From contig JBBMOA010000007.1 in NCBI GenBank assembly GCA_037954235.1, positions 5,933,001 to 5,997,000 on the forward strand: a stretch of 64,000 bases of DNA, read 5' to 3'. Origin of the DNA: Aulostomus chinensis. Its lineage: Eukaryota; Chordata; Actinopteri; Syngnathiformes; Aulostomidae. Made by a program: the position numbers and the translations under genes. The notes beneath the pieces are model-generated. The model worked only from the letters and a program-made list of their open reading frames with translations. It was not told the DNA's origin and did no database searches. The number at the start of each line of letters is the position of its first letter. Positions within the stretch are counted from its first letter, which is position 1. Of the stretch, positions 1-9,120 are shown one piece after another.

Positions 1-400
1 CCAGTATGGATGAGGCATTTGGAATAGAGTATAGCAGTATGGAATAGAAGTACCCAAATCCCAATGGGACATGCCACCAAAAGTGGTTGAGAACAACACG
101 GGTATGGTGCTGTGGAACTTCAGCTTCCAGACTGAGAAACAGCTACTGGTGAACCAACTGGACACAGTAGTGATGGACAAACTGCAGAAAAGGGCAGTGG
201 TGACAAATGTGGTGATACCACCTGATGCCAACGTCAGGAAGTAGGAACACAAGGAGGCTGAGAAGTACCAGGAGTTAAAAGAACAGCTAGAACAGATGTG
301 GTAGTAGGAGCACGTGGGTGCTCCCCAAACTGGGAGAATGGCTCCAGCTGATTCCAGAAACAACACCTGAAACCTCAATCCAGAACAGCACAACAGAACA
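1..400 (+). pseudogene. Decayed C-terminal end of a non-LTR retrotransposon ORF
   Basis: Conceptual translation of about 70-290 reads PPKVVENNTGMVLWNFSF, then QLDTVVMDKLQKRAVV, then an EAEKYQELKEQLEQMW segment, and in a second frame from 318 PKLGEWLQLIPETTPE. This order resembles the C-terminal tail found in many fish LINE polyproteins (a KEQKKAVVIDVAIP-like block, then an EKYQGLKEELERMW helix, then a GEWLQQIPGTTSE tail). I infer an R2/R4-type element with a C-terminal endonuclease-like region, but the clade is from memory. An in-frame stop after the NVRK residues (near 243) and a frame change show it is dead. The 5' part lies outside the window. Confidence 0.55.
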
Positions 401-406
401 GCTAAG

Positions 407-407
<1 letters not shown>

Positions 408-442
<35 letters not shown>

Positions 443-485
443 GTATGCATGTGTGTGTGTGTGTATACATATATATATATATATG
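408..485. repeat. Compound microsatellite (CA)n-(TG)n-(TA)n
   Basis: A CA run at 408-438 is followed by a short TG run and then a TA run ending near 484. It joins the LINE remnant to the first SINE fragment. Polymorphic length is expected. Confidence 0.9.
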
Positions 486-576
486 ACGCTATATGACGCA
501 CCCGTTGACGCTGGGATAGGCTCCAACCCCCCCTGCGACCCTTAATAGGAATAAGCGGAGGACAATGGATGGATGG

Positions 577-580
<4 letters not shown>
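486..580 (+). mobile_element. V-SINE-type SINE, 3' end fragment
   Basis: Only the 3' end of the family seen throughout this window is present: a GGGATAGGCTCCA block, GCGACCCTTAA, AATAAGCGGA and terminal ATGG repeats. Positions 501-580 are an exact reverse complement of 805-884, so this fragment is one arm of a perfect inverted repeat (see findings). Confidence 0.75.
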
Positions 581-658
<78 letters not shown>

Positions 659-692
659 ATATATATATATATATATATATATATATCCATCC

Positions 693-740
<48 letters not shown>

Positions 741-744
741 ATCC

Positions 745-804
<60 letters not shown>
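581..804. repeat. (AT)n microsatellite with interspersed ATCC units
   Basis: About 224 bp of alternating A and T, interrupted by ATCCATCC blocks near 656, 687 and 739. It forms the loop between two oppositely oriented SINE ends. Open frames of repeating Tyr-Ile through it are artefacts. Confidence 0.95.
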
Positions 805-810
<6 letters not shown>

Positions 811-1156
811 ATCCATCCATTGTCCTCCGCTTATTCCTATTAAGGGTCGCAGGGGGGGTTGGAGCCTATCCCAGCGTCAACGGGAGAGGTGGGGTTCATC
901 CTGGACAGGTCACCAGTCCATCGCAGGGCCAACACATAGAGACAAACAACCATTCATACTCACATTCATACTTATGGTCAATTTAGAGTATCCAATTAGC
1001 CTAGTCCCCAAATTGCATGTCTTTGGACGGTGGGAAGAAGCCGGAGTACCAGAGAGAACCCACGCAGGCACAAGATCCCGTGCCCAAGCCAAGACTCGAA
1101 CCCAGAACCTTCTTGCTGTGAGGCGACAGTGCTAACCACTGCACCACCGTGCAGCC
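805..1156 (-). mobile_element. V-SINE-type SINE, near full length
   Basis: Read on the minus strand it starts with a tRNA-like head (CACGGTGGTGCAGTGGTTAG as box A region, then CGAGTC near box B), passes the family blocks around TCCAAAGACATGCA and CTAAATTGACC, and ends in AATAAGCGGAGGACAATGG plus ATGG repeats. This is the DANA/HE1-like structure of teleost V-SINEs. Confidence 0.8.
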
Positions 1157-1195
1157 TGGGTAGAAAAAAATTAAATAAAAAAAAAAAAAAAACTT

Positions 1196-1272
1196 TTCCA
1201 TCCACCCATCCATTTTCTTCACTTATCCTGATTAAGGATCACGGGGGGCTGGAGCCTATCCCAGCGTCTTTC
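1196..1272 (-). mobile_element. V-SINE-type SINE, 3' fragment
   Basis: The minus strand carries GCTGGGATAGGCTCCAGCC, then AATCAGGATAAGTG and ATGGATGG. It is a short 3' fragment of the same SINE family. An A-rich stretch (1167-1191) separates it from the preceding copy. Confidence 0.7.
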
Positions 1273-1347
1273 TCAGTCAATACATTTCTAAAGGTGCTAT
1301 TAACATGACATGTTCACCTGATGACATTAACAATCCACTGTAGTGCA

Positions 1348-1719
1348 ATCCATTTTCTTCCACTTATTCCTGTTAAGGGTCATGGGGGGGCTGGAGCCTA
1401 TCCCAGCAGCTTTTGGGCAAGAGGTGGGATTCACCCTGGACAGGTTGCCAGTCCATCACAGGGCCAACATATATAGACAGACAACCATTCACACTCATAG
1501 TCATACCTACGGTCAATTTAGAGTATTCAATCAGCCTAGTCCTCAATTGCATGTCTTTGGAAGGTGGGAGGAAGCTGGAGTACCCAGAGAGAACCCACGC
1601 AGGAACAGGGAGAACATGCAAACTCCACACAGAAAGATCCCGTGCCCGAGCCGGGGCTCGAACCCGGAACCTGCTTGCTGTGAGGTGGCAATGCTAACCA
1701 CTGCACCACCATGCCGGCA
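1348..1719 (-). mobile_element. V-SINE-type SINE, near full length
   Basis: This is one of the best-preserved copies. The minus strand begins GGCATGGTGGTGCAGTGG, has GGTTCGAGC in the B-box position (GAACCCGGAAC region), TTTGCATGTTCTCCCTG, CCAAAGACATGCAATTG and the 3' AGCGGA-like end with a short ATGG remnant. An A-run at 1728-1744 follows its 5' side. Confidence 0.8.
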
Positions 1720-1739
1720 AGTAAAACTTAAAAAAAAAA

Positions 1740-1989
1740 AAAAAGCAAGATCCAAATCGAAAGGGTGTCCAGAAGAAACACCTTCAATGGCAAGCTCAAG
1801 TTGTCCGTATATGACATTGCAGAGATCCAGACTGCTAAATATTCAGATATAGCCTGGACTTCCTTCTGCCTCTAGATCACATGCTGAATCCCTTTATCCT
1901 CTGGTATGACACAGCCAGCAAGAAGAAGAATTTGAGCTGGGTGGAGGGAGCCACGGCTATACTACAAGTTATTCAGTAGTTAGTGAGAC
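1740..1989. other. Unassigned segment between SINE and LINE
   Basis: No gene or recognised repeat is visible. Short open stretches (for example one giving HMLNPFILWYDTASKKKN on the plus strand near 1880) could be a pseudogene fragment, but I cannot place them in a family. Confidence 0.3.
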
Positions 1990-4440
1990 AGTGTATAGAA
2001 TAGAATAGAATCGAAAGCCTTTATTGTCATTCTACACAGTACAATGAGATTTTAAAAGCAGCTCCTTCAATGTGCCCTCACAATATAAAAGTATACTATA
2101 GAACAACACCTAATAGTAAAATTACACAGACAGACAGACAGACAGATAAAATAGAATATAAAATAAAATACTGCACATGTAATGGATAGAGATGGCATGA
2201 ACATTCGTGCAGTAGCAGCATATTGAGTGCGGAGGAAGTTATGTCTGATGTTCAGTGGTCAGTGCAAATAAGTCAGAGCAAAAGTCAGCTCTTAGTACAG
2301 ATTTGAGTTTGAGTTCAGTAAGGTGACAGCTTTGGCGAAGAAGCTGTCCCTGAGTCTATTTGTTCTGGCCAGTATGGATATGAAACGCCTGCCGGAAGGC
2401 AGCAGGTTGAAGAGATGGAAGCCAGGGTGAGTATTGTCTTTTAGAATGTTTCTGGCTCTGGTGAGGCAACAGGAGTTGTGAATCGTGGATATGGAAGGCA
2501 GAGGGCAGCCATGATTTTCTGTGCTGTGTTGGTCACCCTCTGCAGCCTCTTCCTGTCCGTCTCTGTGCAGCTGGAGCAGGCTCTCGATGGTGGATCGGTG
2601 GATGGTGTCAAGATGTTCCTTCCAGAAGTGTAGCTTCTGCTAAGCCTTCTTGACCAATGCTGAGGTGTTGACTGTCCAGGAGAAGTCTGCAGCGATTTGG
2701 ACCCGAAGGAATTTGAATGTCTCCACTCGCTCCACACATTCGCTGTTGTGTACAGGGGGGCAGGGGTGGCTCTGTTCCGCCAGAAATCCAGGATGAGTTC
2801 CTTAGTCTTGGAGATGTTTAGTGCCAGGTTGTTTGACGTACACCAGTCACCAAGTTTCAGGACCTCATCTCTGTAGGCTGCCTCGTTGCCCCCCGTTATC
2901 AGCCCCACCACTGTTGTGTCATCAACAAATTTGACAATGATGTTATCTGGGTGGACGGGACTGCAGTTGGATGTGTAAAGTGAGTAGAGAAGTGGGCTCA
3001 GAACAAAGCCCTGGGGGGAGCCGGTGCTGAGGGTGTGTGCAGAGGAGAAGTGAGGACCCAGTTTCATCTGCTGGGGTCGGTTGACCAGGAAGTCTTTAAT
3101 CCAAGGGCAGGTGGATGATGGGAGCCCCAGGTTGGCTAACCTTGGGATCAGAATGTCTGGTTTTATTGTATTGAAAGCTGAGCTGAAGTCAATGAAGAGC
3201 ATCCTGACGTAGCTCCCTGGTTTCACCAGATGACTCAGCGCAGAGTGGAGGGCGATGGCTGTCATGTCTTCGGTGGATCTGTTTGACCGGTATACAAATT
3301 GGTGTGGGTGCAGGGTGGGGGGGAGACAGGCTTTGATGTGTCTCAGAACCAGTTTCTCAAAGCACTTGGTGATGACTGGGGTGAGTGCAACGGGGTGGAA
3401 GTCATTAAGGCTGGTTGTGGGAGACTTTTTGGGGACCGGGATGATAGTGGCAGATTTCAAGCAGGCTGGGATAACGGCCTGTTTCAGTGACAGATTGAAA
3501 ATGTCAGTGAAAACCTGTGCTAGTTGGTTGGCACATGCCTTGAGCATCTTCCCTGGTACGCCATCCGGGCCTGTAGCTTTCCTGGGGTATATGGCATGGA
3601 GTATTCGTCTCACATCCTCCACCTCAAGAGTGAGCGGGGGGGTGCCGGGGGCTGGAGTGGATTGTGATGGGGGTTGGGGTGGTGTGGCCGAGTGCCGTGC
3701 CTGGGACTCAAATCGGGCAAAGAAGCTATTCAGCTCCTCTGCCAGTGCCGCATCGAAGTCCCGGGTGTTGCAGCGCAGCCTCTGTAGTTGCTAATGGACT
3801 GTATGCTCTGCCACACCTGCCAGGGGTTGTTGAGCTGTTCCTCTATCCTCGTCTTGTGTTCTGCTTTGGCGGTCTTAATGCCTCTTGCCAGGTTTTCATG
3901 GCAGAAGGTTTCCCACTGTGTTTGTTGAAAGCAGACCTGCAGTTGGGTGGGGGCATCATCAGGCCAGGTGGTAACTTTAAGCCTTTGGGGCTCGGTTTGT
4001 CTGATGAGGGGGGTGTATGCAGGGGCGAGGAGTAGAGAGGTGGTCTGACTGGCCCAGGTGGGGGAGAGGTATGGCTCTGTATGCATACTTGAAGTTGAAG
4101 TTGGAATACACATGGTCTAGAGTGTTTTACCCTCTTGTTGGGCATTTAACATGTTGATAGAATTTTGGTAAAACAGTCTTGAAATTGGCCTTATTGAAGT
4201 CCCCTGCGATGATGTGAATGCCATGGGAATAGGCCTGCTGGTGGTTATTGATGGTGTTTAGTAGAAGAGAAAAAGCTGTTTTTACATTAGCGATCGGTGG
4301 TATGTAGACTGCAGTGATAACATAACAACAACAGCTAGCTCTACAGGCAGAAAGATGGGTCTACATCTCACCGACATGAACTCCAGGTCAGGAGAACAGT
4401 GTCTGTCCAGTATAGTGCTGTTGTTACACCACCCTTCATG
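1990..4440 (-). pseudogene. 5'-truncated Rex1/L2-like LINE with reverse transcriptase remnant
   Basis: The minus strand carries a reverse transcriptase. A frame from about 3770 to 2441 includes RKATGPDGVPGKMLKAC, LFIDFSSAFNTI (motif A region), GSPQGFVLSPLLY (motif B) and VKFVDDTTVVG (FVDD catalytic box), then NLALNISKTKELILDF. Upstream frames at 4145-3730 give a piece of the linker after the endonuclease (LGQSDH-like, LIPAYTPL-like, then NNPWQVWQSIQSISNYRG). Further frames toward 4400 resemble the endonuclease end (ITAVYIPP-like, DFNKANFKTVLPKFYQH). Frame changes occur after the ILDFWRNR block and around 3750-3850. The 3' end near 1990-2030 reads AATGACAATAAAGGC and then ATTCT repeats, a normal tail. 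Clade assignment is by resemblance, and the element looks dead. Confidence 0.8.
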
Positions 4441-4570
4441 CACGTAGAGGCAACCCCCCTCCTCTGTTCTTCCCGGAGTCGCTGTTTCTGTCAGATCTGT
4501 GTAGCGTGTGGCCTGCTAGCTGCACTGAAGCATCTGGGATTTGAGCGTGTATTCGCTCAGTTCTGCAGTC

Positions 4571-4647
4571 GTTACATTGCGTTGTTATCTGAGTTGATAA
4601 TATATTTGTGTGATTGTTGACTAATAAAAATAAGATAAAACATATTG
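4571..4647 (+). repeat. Left arm of a 77-bp inverted repeat pair
   Basis: This stretch (GTTACATTGCG ... AAAACATATTG) is the reverse complement of 6149-6225 with two mismatches by eye. The arms enclose about 1.5 kb. Confidence 0.85.
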
Positions 4648-6148
4648 TGCAGAAGTCACAGACCCTGATTTTGCCCAGTTTCACAAGGGGATAGTTTTTT
4701 CTCTTTGAACCTAGGAAGTTGAAATTTTAGTATGTTGTTCTGTCCTCCATAAGGATCACATCTGTGGTGGTTTGACCCCCCTAAGTCCTTTCTGCTGTCC
4801 GTAAACGGCGTGGCAAAGTCCAGTAAAGTCTATCAATGAAGCATCATTACTTGGTCAAAGTTGCTCCAAATGAGATGAGATTTCTGGGATGAGTTAACAC
4901 CTCTGCCAGAAACCAATATTTAACATTTTGAAGACCCACCTCCTTCCTGAAGCTACTTCCTGTTTGGGAGGGGGTTCTAGAATTATTCCACCAGATTATG
5001 ATTTTATAAATTTTAGAGGCCTCACAGTTCAAGTTTCAGGTCTGTATCCACTGTAGAGGCCAAATGAGAGCCAAAGAGCAACAGGGTCAAAGGTCAACAG
5101 GCCTCATGTCTCAGCCAGGCCTCAAAGGGTTAAGTGAGCCTTTTGGAGCTCCTTTGAAAAAAGGCCTGAAACCAATCTTGTTCAGGACAAACATGAAGAA
5201 TGATCTTTGGAACATTTTCACATCTTTAAGACCACCTTGACTCCTTTTTATAGCAGGTGTCACTGAACAGCACAAAGCTGCTATTTCAGCCCATCAGGCC
5301 TCATTTCCTGATAAATTATTATTGTTTGAAACAAAGCTTAATATCAATTATTTATTTTTATTGTAATCATTTTGAACACTTGATAAGAGAAACACAATAA
5401 AAACATTTGAAAAGGAAGGATCAAAGTGTTGTTTTACTGCAATACCTACTGTACAGCATCAGAGACATTCAGTTATTGATTGCCTGAATGACTGATTTAC
5501 CCCAGAAGAGGAACAGCTTTGTTGGAGCAGTAAAAATACACACAACAGAATGAAAAAAAGTTACATTTGAAAAGAAATTACATGACATTACCAGCACAAT
5601 ATCTGAAGAACAGTTAGGATAAATTTAACTTGCCAAATAGTTTGGATTTCTTTGATTATATCCTTGATTAACCCAGACATCAGTGTGGTTTGTTCCACTC
5701 AGTAATAAATCTGTAAATATAGCGTGAAATGGTAGAAATAAAAGGCCACCTCTGAGTGCATGAGTTAGCCTCTGTGACGGATGTGACGTCAGTAGACCGC
5801 GCCCATTGGTTTGAATCATTGTCTATATTCTTAATGCTGATTGTTAGATCTATAATGGTTACAAATGGACTTTGTAGGTTGAATAAACATCCAGAAATTT
5901 AATTAATTTGTTGATTGTCTTATAAATCAAAAGATAAAGTATTAAAAATGTTTGTTTTTTTTCCTCGGAGTGAGCGACAACTTCCGGATTTTCTCACAGA
6001 AGAACGGGGGGGCGACTTCCACGGAAGAGGATATATGGAATTCCTGGCGCACTTTCATATTATTTTTATTGAACAGCTGTAGTCAACAATCACACAAACA
6101 ACTACAAACAAGCGTAGCTATTTTATATTTTGATGGTAATTCATCGGC
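4648..6148. other. Unassigned DNA between the inverted repeat arms
   Basis: There is no convincing coding region and no transposase motif. Around 6060-6115 a degenerate second version of part of the arm appears (ATAATTTTTATTGAAC, then GTAGTCAACAATCACACAAA), so arm-like sequence occurs more than once. The segment could be a non-autonomous element body or simply intergenic. Confidence 0.4.
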
Positions 6149-6225
6149 CAATATGTTTTATCTTATTTTTATTAGTCAACATTCACACAAATATATTATC
6201 AACTCAGATAACGACGCAATGTAAC
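6149..6225 (-). repeat. Right arm of the 77-bp inverted repeat pair
   Basis: The minus strand of this stretch equals 4571-4647 at about 75 of 77 positions. High identity in otherwise non-coding DNA implies a recent duplication or the ends of a mobile unit. Confidence 0.85.
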
Positions 6226-6255
6226 AACAAAATACAATAAAATAAACGCCATTTA

Positions 6256-6700
6256 GGTTCCTGTGGTTTGAACCATAACAACTGCAGAAAACGTGACACT
6301 GCAATGACTCTCTTCCGAGAGGTGAAAGATTCATCGTAATAACGAACAAATCAAAGATTATACACAAGAACTGAGCGAAGATTATGAAAACAAAATGTAT
6401 ATTTCTCTCCAGAAATGTCCTTAATATCTTTTTTAAAAAATTAAACCAATCTTGGAATGCACTTGTCCGTAATGGAGTCCTTAGCAACCACCATAGCAAC
6501 AGCAAAAAATGTGACACCGTCACGACTCTCTTCCGAGAGGTGAAAGATTCATCATAATAACGAACAAATCAAAGATTATACACAAGAACTGAGCAACAAA
6601 ATGTACATTTCTCGCTAGAAATGTCATCAGAATGCTTTATTAAATTAAAACTCTCTTTGAATAAGGCACTTTCCTCCGAAAAATGACAGGAGCGGCCGCC
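6256..6700. repeat. Tandem duplication, two units of about 220 bp
   Basis: The block GACTCTCTTCCGAGAGGTGA starts at 6306 and again at 6526. Each copy continues with AAGATTCATC, AACGAACAAATCAAAGAT and ATACACAAGAACTGAGC. Unit 1 has an extra GAAGATTATGAAAAC near 6379. The short open frames here are incidental. Confidence 0.8.
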
Positions 6701-7010
6701 ATGTTTTTTTATTTGAGAGGCCCGCATGAAAGAGTCACATGACCTACCAGCGCTCCAATAGAAAAGCATAGGGAAAAAACTTACACGTTTCACAATTTTT
6801 AGGCCTTTATCGTAGAACTGATACGTTTTGACCTGTGGACAAACGGAGCCTTTCTACGTTTTGACATGAGACTGGGTTGGCTGAACTCACCTTGTTTCTT
6901 TTGGATTAGTAAGTAACTACGCACGCATGCCATTTAATGAAACATATTTTCAGGGTGTGTAACCTGGTCGTAATATTGGCAGAAACTTCCCAGCAGACTA
7001 GACAAGGACC
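6701..7010. other. Unassigned segment
   Basis: No gene or family-level repeat is recognised. A GCGGCCGCC patch at 6692-6700 precedes it. Confidence 0.4.
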
Positions 7011-7018
7011 AACTAGAT

Positions 7019-7637
7019 CAGTGATTCTCAAGCTGTGGTATGTGTGCTCCCTCATGTGGTACATGGAAGCACAGAAATATTTTTTGAAAGTGAAACAAGT
7101 CAGAAACATTTAAAAACCAATAATAATATCAAAACAGTAAATACTTGGGTATGAAAATAAGTTGACTTCAGAAAAAGTTTTTCTTTCTTCTAATGCTTTT
7201 GTGTCAGACTGCTACGTGGTCTTGTTCATTCACGTTGCATGGAGGAGCCTCCCCTGAGAGTGTACTGCTAATAAACCTGATTCCAACATAGACTTCAGCT
7301 GTCTGATGGCCCCTAATGTCACATTTTCCGTCATAATTCTGGATGAGAACAATCCAGTTACTTATTTTCAGTTACTAATTTTCTGACACCTACAGTTGAA
7401 AACCAGTTCAGATTCATTTACATATTCCAGCATATGGGATTCACATTTCCATCTTATTGTCTGATGTGTGGCCCTGAACTTACTTTATTCCAACCAGGTT
7501 GGCCCTCATAGAAAAACTGTTGCGCACGCCTGCTGCAGTTGAATCGAGTCACTACACAAATGTATTTTTACCTTTGATCAAAGTGGTGGTACTTTTTTCT
7601 GTGGTGGTACTTGGTTTAAAAAGTCTGAAAACCACTG
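7019..7637. mobile_element. Non-autonomous hAT element (MITE, 619 bp)
   Basis: The left end starts CAGTGATTCTCAAGCTGTGG and the right end reads, reversed, CAGTGGTTTTCAGACT, which is the typical hAT CAGTGGTTCTCAAA-type terminus. It is flanked by AACTAGAT at 7011-7018 and AACTAGAA at 7638-7645, an 8-bp target duplication with one mismatch, as expected for hAT. No transposase is present inside. Confidence 0.75.
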
Positions 7638-7645
7638 AACTAGAA

Positions 7646-8050
7646 AATGCCATCTCAAAGATTCTCTGTTGGCTGTGTGTGTTAGACATGCAACTGAAGT
7701 GGGTGCAATACTGCCCCCCCCCCCCCCATATCGCTTGAGCAGATAGTGGCTGTTTACAAATTACAACTTAAAAGTACCAAAAGTTAAAGTAATATCTAAT
7801 TCTATATTTGAATATTTAATATCTGTAACGATGCCCCTCGACACGATGGGTCACTCTGTTCATTGCACTGATCTGAGAAAACCACTCGCCAACGCACTGC
7901 CATGTAAAAAACAAAATTCATGCCTAAGGAGAAAACTTCTCCAAAGTACCAGATACCATCAAAGGCTTCCTAACTACTGCTGTCAGGTCAAGACATCCAA
8001 GAAGATGACAAAACTCTTTACTTAGATGTTTTTTTTTTACTTTAAATGCA
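7646..8050. other. Unassigned segment with a C14 run
   Basis: It contains a homopolymer of 14 C at 7714-7727 and no recognisable gene. The region from 8030 on is T-rich and leads into SINE-type CATC repeats. Confidence 0.5.
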
Positions 8051-8222
8051 ATTCTCCATCCATCCATCATCCATCCATCCATTTGCCACTGCTTCATCCT
8101 GTAAAGGTTCATTGGGGGGGCTGGAGCCTATCCCAGTTACATTGTAGGTGAAAAAATAGGGCACACCATGGACAGATACACATCAGGCACCATGGACAGA
8201 TACACGTCAGGCACCATGGACA
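8051..8222 (-). mobile_element. V-SINE 3' fragment with an internal 24-bp triplication
   Basis: The minus-strand SINE 3' end is recognisable (GGGATAGGCTCCAGCC near 8118-8136, ATGG repeats at 8053-8084). The block where the family has GGGCACACCATGGACAGG is expanded here into three direct units of about 24 bp (GGCACCATGGACAGATACAC type) between about 8159 and 8232. Confidence 0.7.
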
Positions 8223-8264
8223 GATACAAGTCCTCCTGTGATATATCACAGGAGGACGTGTATC
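8223..8264. repeat. 42-bp near-perfect palindrome
   Basis: GATACAAGTCCTCCTGTGAT is followed directly by its reverse complement around an ATATAT centre, with one mismatch (8229 against 8258). It abuts the 24-bp triplication. Confidence 0.9.
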
Positions 8265-8337
8265 CTAAATTTGTTCCTGCAGCAATCCTCAGCTCTCCTT
8301 GATCCTCCCTCCTCCAGTTGCATTTCAGGAAACAAAA

Positions 8338-8537
8338 TCCATCCATCCATCCATCCATTTTCCATGGCTTATCCTGTTAAGGGTCATTGGGGGGCTGGAG
8401 CTTATCCCACTGTCCCAGTTACATTTTAGGCAAAAAAAACAGGGCACACCTTGGACAGGCACTAATGCATTGCAGGGCCAATACATTAAGACATACAAAC
8501 ATTCGCTCTCACAGCCACACCCACAGTCAATCTAGAG
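8338..8537 (-). mobile_element. V-SINE, interrupted by a hAT insertion
   Basis: The minus-strand 3' half of the SINE is present (ATGG repeats, AGGATAAGCCATGG, AGCTCCAGCCCCCC). It stops abruptly at the CAGTCAATCTAGAG block exactly where the hAT terminus CAGTGGTTTCCAAAC begins. Confidence 0.75.
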
Positions 8538-9120
8538 CAGTGGTTTCCAAACTGTGGTACATGTACCCCCAGGGGTATGCCACGTGACATAGGGGGTACG
8601 TGAAAAAAAAGAAAAAAAAACGTGGTTTGCAAAGAGCCTCATTACATTTTTAAACTGGCGGAGAAATAAGTGCCTGTTCACACTGTCATGCATAGACATG
8701 TATAGGCTACCCTCTGGTTTAGTGGTGAGTGAATTCATTGCACTGCCAAAATAAACACGTAGCCTGCCACCCAGCTAACCTGCTAATCAGCTAAAAATTG
8801 ATAAATGACTAAAAAGGATAAATTGCCCTTTCAGAGGGACATCCACTGCCGCCAACAGTCAGCCCACAGTCAAAGGTGCACTTTCAAGTGACAACAACCT
8901 ACATTATTCTTCACCTTCAAGGTCTACCTTTGACTGGGATGCTAGCAATGCACCTGTGGTTGGTCAAGCTGAGAGCATAGCCACACACAGCAGTGAGGAG
9001 TTGGATGCAGAGCCTCCTGATGCGGTTGCGACGGGCAGAGAAACTGAGTGGTGAGTTACCAAGTGGCTTAAACTGGCAAACCACACATTATTGTAGAGGC
9101 CTTAATTTGTCCCTCCTGCC

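Noticed and set aside
489..843. Tyr-Ile repeat proteins of 90-190 codons on both strands
   Set aside because: They are translations of the AT microsatellite, open in several frames at once.
805..1156. tRNA gene suggested by box A and B motifs
   Set aside because: The motifs belong to the tRNA-derived head of a SINE; the cloverleaf is not preserved and the sequence continues as the SINE body. The same applies to the other SINE heads.
3255..3794. Plus-strand 179-codon frame
   Set aside because: It is the antisense of the LINE reverse transcriptase on the minus strand.
8159..8232. CRISPR-like direct repeats
   Set aside because: Three contiguous 24-bp units without spacers inside a SINE in a vertebrate genome.
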